Source: Paenibacillus sp. V4I3
GTDB taxonomy: Bacteria > Bacillota > Bacilli > Paenibacillales > NBRC-103111
Assembly (NCBI RefSeq): GCF_030817215.1
Contig: NZ_JAUSZA010000001.1
Span: forward strand, 3,942,501-4,006,500
Length of the DNA: 64,000 nt
Direction: 5' to 3'
Below are positions 20,406-28,575 of the stretch, in pieces; within the stretch, counting starts at the first letter, position 1, and the number at the start of each line of letters is the position of its first letter. The position numbers and the translations under genes are program-made. The notes beneath the pieces were generated by a model, which did no database searches, was not told the DNA's origin, and saw only the letters and a program-made list of their open reading frames with translations.

Positions 20406-20417
20406 CACTTAGTGGTA

Positions 20418-20675
20418 TTAATGATATTTCGGTAAATCGTCTGAATCGGAATCTTTACTTCCGTTAATAACACGGAACTTGGCGTTTTTCCTTTTCCCTT
20501 TGGCAGGCCCCCGACCAGTCGAATTCTTTCTCCAACGAGAAGGTGGGAATTTGTATAGAAAAAAAATAATCCCTAACACGAGAATAGGAATGAATAAAGT
20601 TCGCAAACTTACCAGCAAACCAATCGCAATCAAAATCGCAATGGCGATCTCGATCGGGGAAAATTTTCTTCTCAT
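20418..20675 (-). CDS. Small membrane protein in the YqhP position
   Basis: An 85-residue protein with two hydrophobic segments (residues about 8-42) and a basic, disordered cytoplasmic tail (RWRKNSTGRGPAKGKRKN). Its ATG overlaps the TGA of the DUF1385 gene by four bases, so the two are translationally coupled; GGAGGG precedes it. Position matches B. subtilis yqhP, but similarity cannot be judged by eye. Function unknown. Confidence 0.75.
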   Translation of the reverse strand: MRRKFSPIEIAIAILIAIGLLVSLRTLFIPILVLGIIFFLYKFPPSRWRKNSTGRGPAKGKRKNAKFRVINGSKDSDSDDLPKYH

Positions 20676-21625
20676 GCCCGTCCCTCCAAAATCCGTTGTT
20701 CTGCTTCACGCATGCGGTTGAAAGAAGCAATCGACACCTCAACTTGACTGTCTTCAGGTTCCTTGGTAGTAAGCAATTGAAGCCATAGTCCTGGATAGCC
20801 TAAGTAACGAAGGACAGGAACCTCACGAAGCGAATTAGTGAATCGTAATACCTCGTAAGAAACACCAATCACAACAGGCAGCAATATTAAACGCTGCACG
20901 ATGCGTTCAACATATCCGTCATAGTGAAGAAACGAGTAAATGACGACCCCGATCAATACGGTGAAAACGATGAAACTGCTGCCACAACGATAATGAAGCG
21001 TGTTGAATTTCTGTACATTACTTACCGTAAGTTCTACGCCTGCCTCATAAGCACTAATGACCTTGTGCTCAGCACCATGATATTGAAACAATCTGCGGAT
21101 CATGGGTGTCAAAGATATGAAATAAATATATCCGACAAGTAAAATAATCTTAATAACACCTTCTATAAGATTATGAAGAAATTGATTGCTAAATACATTT
21201 TGAAACAAAAACTGTTCGATGACAGCTGGAACCAGCGTGAATACGAATTTCCCAAATAAAAATGAAATCACACCCACAACAGCTACGCCAAGAATCATCG
21301 AAATATTAGAAAAGAAGCCTGGTTTTTCTTCTTTCTTGGCACTGTTATCATCCTCGCCTTCTTGTTCAGCGAAGGATTCAGCCGAGAAATTCAAATGCTG
21401 TGCGCCTTTAGCGCTTGATTCTATGATTCCCACAATACCGCGTATAAACGGAATTTTCTTGAGTGTTTGGACCCAAGGGATCACTTTCTTCGGTACTTCT
21501 AAGTAATCAAGGGAACCATCTTTTTTGCGCACAGCGGTTACATGCACATTTTTTCCTGCGAACATGACGCCTTCAATGACGGCTTGTCCTCCGTATATAC
21601 TGTTTTGTTCTGCCACAAGATCCAC
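20672..21625 (-). CDS. yqhQ: DUF1385 membrane protein YqhQ
   Basis: A 317-residue protein of the DUF1385/YqhQ family with the family opening YGGQAVIEGVMF and an inner membrane region of about four segments, together with YHGAEHKVISAYE, the conserved His/Glu motif that may bind metal. Function in bacilli is not established. The start is GTG, at 21625 or nine bases inside. It is divergent from yqhR and coupled to the small gene downstream. Confidence 0.88.
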   Translation of the reverse strand: MDLVAEQNSIYGGQAVIEGVMFAGKNVHVTAVRKKDGSLDYLEVPKKVIPWVQTLKKIPFIRGIVGIIESSAKGAQHLNFSAESFAEQEGEDDNSAKKEEKPGFFSNISMILGVAVVGVISFLFGKFVFTLVPAVIEQFLFQNVFSNQFLHNLIEGVIKIILLVGYIYFISLTPMIRRLFQYHGAEHKVISAYEAGVELTVSNVQKFNTLHYRCGSSFIVFTVLIGVVIYSFLHYDGYVERIVQRLILLPVVIGVSYEVLRFTNSLREVPVLRYLGYPGLWLQLLTTKEPEDSQVEVSIASFNRMREAEQRILEGRA

Positions 21626-21690
21626 CTTCTTATCTTTCTCAAATTCGGTTATTTGTACTTTCTTATTGTAACGGATTCGTAGATTGAATG

Positions 21691-21706
21691 CTACCGATAG
21701 CGGTAG
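21691..21706. promoter_or_regulatory. Small dyad between yqhQ and yqhR
   Basis: CTACCG-ATAG-CGGTAG, a perfect palindrome in the divergent intergenic region; a possible operator. Confidence 0.35.
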
Positions 21707-21766
21707 AACATACTATTCTTACCTAAGGAAAGACAAGTAACATCTGCAGAGAAAGGAAGACAATGG

Positions 21767-22258
21767 ATGACAGGTGATAATAAGGAAGAAAAACTCCTTA
21801 CAAATCGTTGGTTATTTGCCCTTTACATCGGTTTTTTCGCTGGATTCATATGGGGTGCAATCAAGATTGTTGAGTACTATTTAAAATTTACCAAGATTGT
21901 AATCGGTTTTCTTGTAGAGCCTTTTTTCAAACATGATTTTCTGCATACTTGGCAGGGAACGCTCATTGGATGGGGTTTCTTCACTTTATTTTCAATCGTT
22001 GCTGCGTTTATCTATATGGTCACGATGTGGAAGCTTCAGGGGCCATGGTGGGGGCTAGGGTATGGTGCTCTATGGTGGGCAGCGATATATTTACTCATAG
22101 GCCCATTATCAGGGATGACCTATTGGATTCATGATCTGGATCTAGATACCGTTCTTAGTGATTTTTGTTTGTTCCTACTGTGGGGAATGTTTATAGGTTA
22201 TTCCATTTCTATTGAATACACGGATGTAAGAACAATACGACCTATACACAAGACATGA
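21767..22258 (+). CDS. yqhR: YqhR-like membrane protein
   Basis: A 163-residue protein with four hydrophobic segments (residues about 15-35, 65-90, 100-120 and 135-150). Its place between yqhQ and aroQ and its length match B. subtilis yqhR, a conserved membrane protein of unknown function. AAAGGAAG lies about 8 bases before the ATG. Confidence 0.75.
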   Translation: MTGDNKEEKLLTNRWLFALYIGFFAGFIWGAIKIVEYYLKFTKIVIGFLVEPFFKHDFLHTWQGTLIGWGFFTLFSIVAAFIYMVTMWKLQGPWWGLGYGALWWAAIYLLIGPLSGMTYWIHDLDLDTVLSDFCLFLLWGMFIGYSISIEYTDVRTIRPIHKT

Positions 22259-22300
22259 AAGTTATGGTAAAATATCAAGGTTAAATAGGCTTGTAGAGCC

Positions 22301-22319
22301 CATTTTTCGATGAAAAATG
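22301..22319 (+). other. Hairpin just upstream of the aroQ ribosome site
   Basis: CATTTTTC-GAT-GAAAAATG is a perfect stem that ends four bases before the GGGAGTGA ribosome site. The layout resembles the hairpins found before accC, asp23 and nusB. Confidence 0.5.
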
Positions 22320-22337
22320 CTTGGGAGTGATTTCCTG

Positions 22338-22769
22338 TTGAAAAAGGTTCTAGTCATTAATGGTCCGAACTTAAATATGCTCGGCGTACGTGAACCTGGC
22401 GTGTACGGAACGGTTTCGCTTTCAACGATTATTCAAGGTTTGAATGAATTAGCTGAGGCGCTGTCGATCGAGCTTGAAAGTTTTCAATCGAATCATGAAG
22501 GCGATATTATTGATAAAATTCATGAAGCGTTTGGTACAAAGAATGGTATTGTGATCAACCCAGGAGCATTCACGCATTATAGTTATGCTATTCGCGATGC
22601 ACTTTCCACGGTTCAATTGCCAACTGTAGAAGTTCACATTTCGAATATACATAAGCGCGAAGAGTTTCGTCATCATTCGGTTACAGCGCCTGTCGTTATC
22701 GGTCAAATCTGTGGATTCGGTGCACAAAGCTATGAACTTGGTTTAAGAGCATTATTACCCCATATGTGA
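22338..22769 (+). CDS. aroQ: Type II 3-dehydroquinate dehydratase
   Basis: A 143-residue enzyme of the shikimate pathway that converts 3-dehydroquinate to 3-dehydroshikimate. Family motifs are complete: [12 protein letters not shown] with the active-site loop Arg and catalytic Tyr (VYG), [23 protein letters not shown] and [18 protein letters not shown]. The TTG at 22338 is the likely start, with GGGAGTGA 8 bases upstream, rather than the ATG at 22317 that overlaps the hairpin. Confidence 0.95.
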   Translation: MKKVLVINGPNLNMLGVREPGVYGTVSLSTIIQGLNELAEALSIELESFQSNHEGDIIDKIHEAFGTKNGIVINPGAFTHYSYAIRDALSTVQLPTVEVHISNIHKREEFRHHSVTAPVVIGQICGFGAQSYELGLRALLPHM

Positions 22770-22784
22770 AAGATTGGTGATCTC

Positions 22785-23858
22785 ATGCAGGAGAAACGTA
22801 TTGAACGTCTTCGCAAAGTTATGCAACAGCAAGATTTAACGGCAATACTCATCACGAACCCTTACAATCGTACATATGTATCTGGTTTCACTGGTTCTTC
22901 TGGCTATGTCCTTATAACATTAGACCGTGCCTTATTGTTAACTGATTTTCGTTATATGACGCAAGCTCCTCAGCAAGCTAAGCTATTTGAAGTTGTTGAG
23001 CATAAAGCTAAAGCAATCGAAACAGTGAAGGAACTCTTACAGCAACAAGGGATCACGAAGCTTGGCTTCGAGCAAGTGGATGTATCCTATGGTGATTTCC
23101 TAAATTACCAAGAAGGATTAGCGGGTATCGAATTGGTGCCTACATCACGCGTTGTTGAGTTAATTCGAATGATTAAAGATGAGGCGGAATTACAGATTAT
23201 GCAAGAAGCCGCCGATCTAGCTGATCAAACTTTCTCCCACATTCTTTCTTTCATCAAGCCAGGTGTTCAGGAGAAGGATATTGCCCTTGAGATCGAGATG
23301 TTTATCCGCAAAAATGGGGGGACTTCTACATCGTTTGATTCGATTGTAGCCTCTGGAGAACGTTCTGCGCTTCCCCATGGCAAAGCAAGTGATCGCGTGC
23401 TCCAAATAAACGAATTTGTCAAATTGGATTTTGGAGCGTATTATAAAGGGTATTGCTCAGATATCACTAGAACAGTTATGCTAGGTAAGCCGACAGACAA
23501 ACATAAAGAAATTTATGACATTGTACTGGAAGCCCAATTAAACTGTTTAGCCAATCTCAAACCAGGAATCACTGGCAGAGAGGGCGATGCTTTTGCACGT
23601 GATGTTATTGTAAAGCATGGCTATGGCGATTACTTCGGTCACGGTACCGGACATGGTTTAGGCATGGAGGTTCATGAAAATCCACGCTTGTCGAAAACCG
23701 AGGAAATGATTTTAACACCAGGTATGGTGGTTACAGTTGAACCCGGCATTTATCTCCCCAACTTTGGTGGAGTTCGAATTGAGGATGACGCAGTAATTAC
23801 TGACACCGGCATTAAAATACTTACACATTCTACCAAAGATTTTCTTATTATTGACTAG
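22785..23858 (+). CDS. yqhT: Xaa-Pro aminopeptidase family protein (YqhT)
   Basis: A 357-residue metallopeptidase of the M24 (creatinase/aminopeptidase P) fold. The two-metal site is visible: two Asp (KLDFGAYYKGYCSDITRT), His in GHGTGHGLGMEVHE, and Glu in VTVEPGIYLP and GGVRIEDDAV. It would remove N-terminal residues before proline in the cytosol. It lies 15 bases after aroQ and 15 before efp, so the three form an operon. Confidence 0.93.
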   Translation: MQEKRIERLRKVMQQQDLTAILITNPYNRTYVSGFTGSSGYVLITLDRALLLTDFRYMTQAPQQAKLFEVVEHKAKAIETVKELLQQQGITKLGFEQVDVSYGDFLNYQEGLAGIELVPTSRVVELIRMIKDEAELQIMQEAADLADQTFSHILSFIKPGVQEKDIALEIEMFIRKNGGTSTSFDSIVASGERSALPHGKASDRVLQINEFVKLDFGAYYKGYCSDITRTVMLGKPTDKHKEIYDIVLEAQLNCLANLKPGITGREGDAFARDVIVKHGYGDYFGHGTGHGLGMEVHENPRLSKTEEMILTPGMVVTVEPGIYLPNFGGVRIEDDAVITDTGIKILTHSTKDFLIID

Positions 23859-23873
23859 CGGAGGGATTCACAA

Positions 23874-24437
23874 GTGATATCAGTTAACGATTTCAAAACA
23901 GGTCTTACGATTACAGTTGAGCATGATATTTTTACTGTTCTAGATTTCCAACACGTTAAACCAGGTAAAGGCGCAGCATTCGTGCGCTCCAAGCTTAAAA
24001 ACCTACGTAACGGGAATACCGTTGAACGTACATTCCGTGCTGGCGAGAACGTTGGCCGCGCACACATCGATAACCGTGAAATGCAGTACCTGTACGCAAG
24101 CGGTGACGAGTATACGTTCATGGATACAGAAACGTATGATCAGTTCGCGCTTTCTCATGAACAGTTGAAATGGGAATTGAACTTCCTCAAAGAAAATATG
24201 AATATCAAAATTTTGAGCTATCAAGGCGAAATTCTAGGAATCAACCTACCGAAAAGCGTTGATTTGAAAGTTATTGAAACAGAGCCTGGTATTAAAGGCA
24301 ACACAGCGCAAGGCGCTCTTAAAGGTGCAAAAGTAGAGACAGGACTTATGGTTCAGGTTCCACTTTTCATTAATGAAGGCGACGTTCTTACGGTTGATAC
24401 CGAAGATGGCAGATACATCTCCCGTGCCCAGTCTTAA
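23874..24437 (+). CDS. efp: Translation elongation factor P
   Basis: A 187-residue factor that helps ribosomes through polyproline. Three domains of expected size; the tip loop reads [12 protein letters not shown], with the modifiable lysine near residue 32, as in Bacillus proteins that carry a 5-aminopentanol modification. The start is GTG at 23874 after GGAGGG. Confidence 0.96.
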   Translation: MISVNDFKTGLTITVEHDIFTVLDFQHVKPGKGAAFVRSKLKNLRNGNTVERTFRAGENVGRAHIDNREMQYLYASGDEYTFMDTETYDQFALSHEQLKWELNFLKENMNIKILSYQGEILGINLPKSVDLKVIETEPGIKGNTAQGALKGAKVETGLMVQVPLFINEGDVLTVDTEDGRYISRAQS

Positions 24438-24447
24438 TGGGACAAGC

Positions 24448-24480
24448 CTCTCTGACTCACTCGAGTCAGGGAGTTTTTTT
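24448..24480 (+). terminator. Terminator of the aroQ-yqhT-efp operon
   Basis: CTCTCTGACTC pairs with GAGTCAGGGAG, followed by seven T. Confidence 0.9.
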
Positions 24481-24498
24481 GTATGTAGCGTGCATTTC

Positions 24499-24528
24499 TT
24501 ACCACAGGGTCACATTTTATGCTATAAT
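24499..24528 (+). promoter_or_regulatory. Promoter of lysC
   Basis: TTACCA at 24499-24504, 18 bases, TATAAT at 24523-24528. Only about 37 bases of leader follow, so there is no room for a lysine riboswitch. Confidence 0.6.
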
Positions 24529-24571
24529 ATTGAATTGTTATGCACTAGAATGCGTTGGGAGTGGGTCAGCT

Positions 24572-25828
24572 TTGTCTCTTATAGTGATGAAATTTGGCGG
24601 AAGCTCTGTCGGTGATGCAGAGCGAATGAAGCGTGTTGCAAAAAGAATCGTTGAGCGAAAACAAGCAGGACATAGCTGCGTTGTTGTCGTTTCGGCGATG
24701 GGAGATACAACGGATGATTTGATCGACCTGTCTAAGCAAATTTACGATGGAGCCCCTCCGGCTCGTGAAATGGATATGCTGTTAACGACAGGAGAGCAAG
24801 TATCGGTAGCTCTCTTATCGATGGCGATACATAACTTGGGTGAGCAGGCGGTTTCTTATACCGGTTGGCAAAGTGGTATTTATACGGAACCGGTTCATGG
24901 TAAGGCAAGAATTACGGATATTCAGCCACATCGTGTTCTGAAGGCTCTAGAACAAGGCAATGTCGTCATTGTAGCCGGCTTCCAAGGGATGACCGAAGCG
25001 GGTGAGATTACCACACTAGGCCGCGGCGGGTCGGATACAACGGCTGTTGCGCTTGCTGCTGCTATTAAAGCAGATTTATGTGAGATTTATACCGATGTAG
25101 ATGGGATTTACTCGACAGATCCGCGCATCGTGAAGGTTGCGAGAAAGCTAAATGAGATTTCCTATGATGAGATGTTGGAGCTTGCTAATTTAGGGGCTGC
25201 TGTTCTTCATCCAAGAGCTGTAGAATATGCCAAAAATTATAACGTTACCTTAGTGGTACGTTCCAGCTTTACTTACAATGAAGGTACCAACGTGAAGGAG
25301 GAAGCAGTGATGGAGCAAGGAATCGTCGTTCGAGGCATCGCTTATGATAAGAATGTGGCAAGAATTAGTATTCTGGGTGTACCTGAGAAACCGGGACAGC
25401 TGGCGAAAGTGTTTATTGCGCTTGCCGAAGAGCAAATTGATGTCGACATCATCGTACAAAGCGGTGTGATCGGCGGTTCGGCTGATTTCTCTTTCACAAC
25501 GACCCTTGCAGATCGTGAAAAAGCGTTGACCGTCATTGAACAAATTCGCGGTGACATCGGATATCGTGAAGTGACTTCTCAAGTGAACCTTGTGAAAGTG
25601 TCCATTGTTGGCGCTGGCATGGTAAGTACACCAGGCGTTGCTGCAACGATGTTCAAAGTGATTTCTGATCTTGGTATCTCAATTTCGTTAGTTAGTACAT
25701 CCGAGATTAAAATGTCGTGTGTCGTTGATAACACGAACCTAACCGAAGTTATCCGTGCTCTGCATACAGCGTACGGCTTGGACACTACGGAGCAAGCGTT
25801 TGTTGGTGGACCAGAAGATCGCAGATAA
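24572..25828 (+). CDS. lysC: Aspartate kinase with internal beta-subunit start
   Basis: A 418-residue aspartokinase, the first step of the lysine/threonine/methionine/diaminopimelate pathway. The kinase motif KFGGSSVGD opens the protein, the active site LGRGGSDTTAVALA follows near residue 150, and two ACT domains (from about residue 255) bind the feedback amino acid. The start is TTG at 24572 after GGGAGTGG. A second ribosome site lies inside the gene: AAGGAGGAA 5-6 bases before an in-frame ATG at 25310. This would make a separate 172-residue ACT-only subunit, as known for B. subtilis aspartokinase II. No L-box fits in the short leader. Confidence 0.93.
   Translation: MSLIVMKFGGSSVGDAERMKRVAKRIVERKQAGHSCVVVVSAMGDTTDDLIDLSKQIYDGAPPAREMDMLLTTGEQVSVALLSMAIHNLGEQAVSYTGWQSGIYTEPVHGKARITDIQPHRVLKALEQGNVVIVAGFQGMTEAGEITTLGRGGSDTTAVALAAAIKADLCEIYTDVDGIYSTDPRIVKVARKLNEISYDEMLELANLGAAVLHPRAVEYAKNYNVTLVVRSSFTYNEGTNVKEEAVMEQGIVVRGIAYDKNVARISILGVPEKPGQLAKVFIALAEEQIDVDIIVQSGVIGGSADFSFTTTLADREKALTVIEQIRGDIGYREVTSQVNLVKVSIVGAGMVSTPGVAATMFKVISDLGISISLVSTSEIKMSCVVDNTNLTEVIRALHTAYGLDTTEQAFVGGPEDRR
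25310..25828 (+). CDS. Predicted in-frame beta subunit of aspartokinase
   Basis: Internal in-phase product of lysC starting at ATG 25310 with a near-perfect AAGGAGGAA site upstream. It consists of the two ACT regulatory domains only. Separate translation of such a subunit from within lysC is established for B. subtilis; here it is inferred from the ribosome site. Confidence 0.7.
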   Translation: MEQGIVVRGIAYDKNVARISILGVPEKPGQLAKVFIALAEEQIDVDIIVQSGVIGGSADFSFTTTLADREKALTVIEQIRGDIGYREVTSQVNLVKVSIVGAGMVSTPGVAATMFKVISDLGISISLVSTSEIKMSCVVDNTNLTEVIRALHTAYGLDTTEQAFVGGPEDRR

Positions 25829-25836
25829 TCGAAATC

Positions 25837-26301
25837 TTAACCGATTTTATCCGAAATAAAATAAGCTAGTTTTAATAAAAAAGCCGTTATTCCGGCTGCC
25901 ATTAAGGGGCCAACCGGAATGCCGCGCATAAATATAATGCCAAATATGGAACCAATCACAAGACCCACAATTAATTGTGGGTCTATTTTTAGCAGTTCCA
26001 ACCCTTTTCCATTCATATAAGTAGCAATAGCTCCGCCAAGTAGTGCGATGATACCCGGCCAAGTGGTGAATACCGATAGGATATCCTTCATAGAGATGCG
26101 CTCGCTGGCAAAGGGGACCAGGACCCCAATCGTCAAGAACAGCAATCCAAGTTCCAATCCTCTGCGCTCCATCGTGGGGAAATAACGATCTAAACCAATA
26201 AGTTTAATCGCAAGTAAAATGCAAGCCGCAGTCGTAATAATGGGTGATCGGCCAATGAGTCCAATAATAATGAGAATAACTAAGAGCAAATTGCCATTCA
26301 T
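25837..26301 (-). CDS. DUF441 family membrane protein
   Basis: A 154-residue, four-to-five segment membrane protein of the DUF441 family (YtwI/YeaL type), seen in the pattern [50 protein letters not shown] and [15 protein letters not shown]. Function unknown. The ATG at 26301 is preferred, since GGGG lies 9 bases upstream; a TTG six bases earlier is too close. It converges with lysC with only 8 bases between stops. Confidence 0.88.
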   Translation of the reverse strand: MNGNLLLVILIIIGLIGRSPIITTAACILLAIKLIGLDRYFPTMERRGLELGLLFLTIGVLVPFASERISMKDILSVFTTWPGIIALLGGAIATYMNGKGLELLKIDPQLIVGLVIGSIFGIIFMRGIPVGPLMAAGITAFLLKLAYFISDKIG

Positions 26302-26373
26302 AATCAAAACCCCTTGTCCTCATACTTCAATCTTAGTTTATGAGAAGGGCATGTATTTAGAACGCAGGCGAGT

Positions 26374-27096
26374 CTATCCGTGGTGAAGCAGTACCATCTG
26401 ATCTCGTTGCAAGATGGGAACATGATCTGTGGTATTCGTTTTTGCGCACAAAACCAAATCAGCCTGGGAACCAGACTTATTCATTTTCTTTCCATTACTG
26501 CAGGTTAATATTGTTTCATATAACGTATCCTTCGATTGCAGATAACATCCTCGAACAGCCATGCCGAAATCATTAACTGCCATATTTTTGTCACCGAGCA
26601 GAATGGATAATTCCTCAAGGATAAGACCTGCGCAAAGCCCGTCTTCCATTGAGAAAACATCTTGGGTTCCTGCACATAAAATAACGGTGTCCCTTTTGAA
26701 ATCGACCGCGGCCTTCGCACAGGCCTTACTATTTAATAGGGCTCCCGCTAGCACGTGATCAGCTTTCATCGCTTTCTGAATGCCTCTTGTTCCATTCGTG
26801 GTTGTGAGAATAATTCGCTTGCCTTGGACGGCTGCTTTAGTGTATTCCAGTGGCGAATTACCGAAATCGAAACCAGGAATCTTTTTACAAAAACGCTCGC
26901 CTCCAAGCAAATCACCCTCACGAAATAACTCTTTGGCTTTCAGAACTGTTTCCACAGGAACAATGGCTTTGCAACCGTTAACCAGTGCGGTGATGATCGT
27001 GCTAGTTGCACGTAAAACATCAACGACAATGACGGTTTTATGAAGAAATTCGTCACTTCTAGCTTCGCCGATGTTGGCGACAACCTCGATATGCAT
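26374..27096 (-). CDS. comB: 2-phosphosulfolactate phosphatase
   Basis: A 240-residue ComB-family enzyme that removes phosphate from 2-phosphosulfolactate to give (R)-sulfolactate. Family features include VVVDVLRATSTIITAL near residue 25, GGERFCKKIPGFDFGNSP and the TTTNGTRGI motif near residue 100. It starts three bases after the stop of comA, so the two are one unit. Bacilli are known to store sulfolactate in spores, which would fit an asset of sporulating cells. Confidence 0.92.
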   Translation of the reverse strand: MHIEVVANIGEARSDEFLHKTVIVVDVLRATSTIITALVNGCKAIVPVETVLKAKELFREGDLLGGERFCKKIPGFDFGNSPLEYTKAAVQGKRIILTTTNGTRGIQKAMKADHVLAGALLNSKACAKAAVDFKRDTVILCAGTQDVFSMEDGLCAGLILEELSILLGDKNMAVNDFGMAVRGCYLQSKDTLYETILTCSNGKKMNKSGSQADLVLCAKTNTTDHVPILQRDQMVLLHHG

Positions 27097-27099
27097 CTT

Positions 27100-27903
27100 T
27101 TAATCCTTTCTGGTACCCAAAGACAACGTATCGGAACGGAGTCCTCTCCGTAATGCTTCCAACGCAATCAACTCATCCGGTGGAATATTGCCCAAGTGGA
27201 TGTTGGGGCCTAGCATGTTAATTAAATGCACCTGCTGACTTTTGAGCGGTGCTTCCCATAAGAGCTGCTGTCCGGGAATTGCGGAAAGCACTCTTTGCAA
27301 TTCGTCGTCTTTACATTTCCCGTTATGATCAAAAATACCGACGCCCATGCCTGACTCCCGGGCTTCAATGGTAACCATTTTTGCCCCGATTTCCGTGTCG
27401 ATCAAGACCGTTTCAATTAATTCCTCCAACTCAATGGAGGATCCCCAGCCTTTCTTGCCATATTCGGTAATGACCTCGAAACCCTCCTCCAATCCTCTGG
27501 CAATAAGCTCGTTTCGAAGTCTGCGCTCCATCTCAATCGTCCCGTCGGAAATTTCAACACCATTAAAACCAAGTGCGATAAGCATGTCAAAAAAAGAGCT
27601 TACTGCATTCTGTCTGATGGCAACCTCCAGAAAGGTACCACCCGGGTAAATGCATATGCCGTTTTCTTTTGCTGAGTTAATCTTACTTTTAAGTACGTGT
27701 AACGGATAAAGCGGCGAGGTACCGAAGCCAATCTTGATCATATCCAGATGGCTGCTTGACGTGCTGAGCAGATCTTGAAAAGCGTTCAAGCCTAATCCTT
27801 TATCCATCACCATCGTTTTACCCAGCGTTCTTGGTTTAGCCTGCCTTTGTCCTGTGGGATCGGCTAGAACGGGGTTCCATTTCAAATGAGAGGTCACTTC
27901 CAT
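27100..27903 (-). CDS. comA: Phosphosulfolactate synthase
   Basis: A 267-residue TIM-barrel enzyme of the ComA family that adds sulfite to phosphoenolpyruvate. It shows family stretches MVMDKGLGLNAFQDLL, IKIGFGTSPLY, GICIYPGGTFLE, GFNGVEISDGTIE and MVTIEARESG. GAGGAG precedes the ATG. With comB it makes sulfolactate; no coenzyme M genes are nearby, so the end product is probably the spore constituent. The pair sits between lysC and the spoIIIA region. Confidence 0.92.
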   Translation of the reverse strand: MEVTSHLKWNPVLADPTGQRQAKPRTLGKTMVMDKGLGLNAFQDLLSTSSSHLDMIKIGFGTSPLYPLHVLKSKINSAKENGICIYPGGTFLEVAIRQNAVSSFFDMLIALGFNGVEISDGTIEMERRLRNELIARGLEEGFEVITEYGKKGWGSSIELEELIETVLIDTEIGAKMVTIEARESGMGVGIFDHNGKCKDDELQRVLSAIPGQQLLWEAPLKSQQVHLINMLGPNIHLGNIPPDELIALEALRRGLRSDTLSLGTRKD

Positions 27904-28004
27904 CTGTAATTCTCCTCACTGTCCTTTGAAGGTTCAATTCTGTGTTCAGCATATGCATCTTCACAAATGGAGGTGCCCAGCATGCCTAAAATCAGACGAG
28001 CTTG

Positions 28005-28041
28005 CATAAGGTAGGGTAAAAAGCTTTGACCCTACCTTATG
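28005..28041. repeat. Perfect 13-bp inverted repeat
   Basis: CATAAGGTAGGGT pairs exactly with ACCCTACCTTATG around an 11-base loop. It has no T run on either side. It lies in the 336-base gap between comA and yqhV and is the first of two stem-loops there. Confidence 0.7.
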
Positions 28042-28046
28042 CGTTC

Positions 28047-28195
28047 TGTCGAATAAACGGTCACTCCGCGAATTTATAAAAACCTCCAGGACTCCATTGT
28101 AAAGCTGTTCCTTTTATTGGATTGAGTTGGTAGGAACAGCTTTACAAAAGTCGCTCTTCCGGCCTTTTATAAATCCGCTCCATTAAATATTCGAC
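28047..28195. repeat. Nested imperfect palindrome of about 150 bp
   Basis: Three pairs of arms are nested: GTCGAATA/TATTCGAC (outside), TTTATAAAA/TTTTATAAA (middle) and a perfect 15-bp TTGTAAAGCTGTTCC/GGAACAGCTTTACAA (inside, 28097-28147) round a 21-base loop. The whole could fold as one long stem. It carries no open frame. It may be a miniature inverted-repeat element or a structured leader of yqhV and spoIIIA. Confidence 0.65.
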
Positions 28196-28239
28196 GACAC
28201 ATAAAGCTCAAACATTTTTACGAGGAGGAGTAGAAAGAA

Positions 28240-28503
28240 ATGAACAAAATTGTCCTAACGATGGCTTCGCTGAGGATGATGTCGGGGAGTATCGAAATTA
28301 TCGCAGCGATCTTGATGCTGAGGCTGGCGACGGTGGAGAAGGCGCTGCTGGTGAACTCAGGGCTGGCTCTAGTAGGTCCTCTAGTATTACTAGCAACAAC
28401 GACGATTGGATTAGTAGGAATAGCAGAGAAACTATCATATGGCAAAATGCTGTGGGTGATTGCGGGAGTAAGCTGCCTCTTTATTGGTATTTTAAAAAAG
28501 TAA
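28240..28503 (+). CDS. yqhV: YqhV small membrane protein (DUF2619)
   Basis: An 87-residue protein with three hydrophobic segments, matching the YqhV/DUF2619 family in length and pattern (VLTMASLRMMSGSIEI opening). It always sits just before spoIIIAA in bacilli. GAGGAGGAG precedes the ATG by 13 bases. Function unknown. Confidence 0.88.
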   Translation: MNKIVLTMASLRMMSGSIEIIAAILMLRLATVEKALLVNSGLALVGPLVLLATTTIGLVGIAEKLSYGKMLWVIAGVSCLFIGILKK

Positions 28504-28507
28504 TCGG

Positions 28508-28536
28508 TCATATTTCTTTCTATTAAGCATAGAAAT
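28508..28536 (+). promoter_or_regulatory. SigE-type promoter of spoIIIA
   Basis: TCATATT at 28508-28514, 13 bases, CATAGAAAT at 28528-28536. This fits the mother-cell SigE consensus, and spoIIIA is a SigE operon in B. subtilis. Confidence 0.7.
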
Positions 28537-28575
28537 GAGTATAGAAGACTGGACAACTTGGAGGGATGTCTCCCT

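Noticed and set aside
24529..24571. Lysine riboswitch before lysC
   Set aside because: Only about 40 bases separate the -10 box from the start codon, far too few for an L-box.
27904..28239. CRISPR-like repeats in the comA-yqhV gap
   Set aside because: The repeats are inverted pairs of different sequences, not regularly spaced direct repeats.
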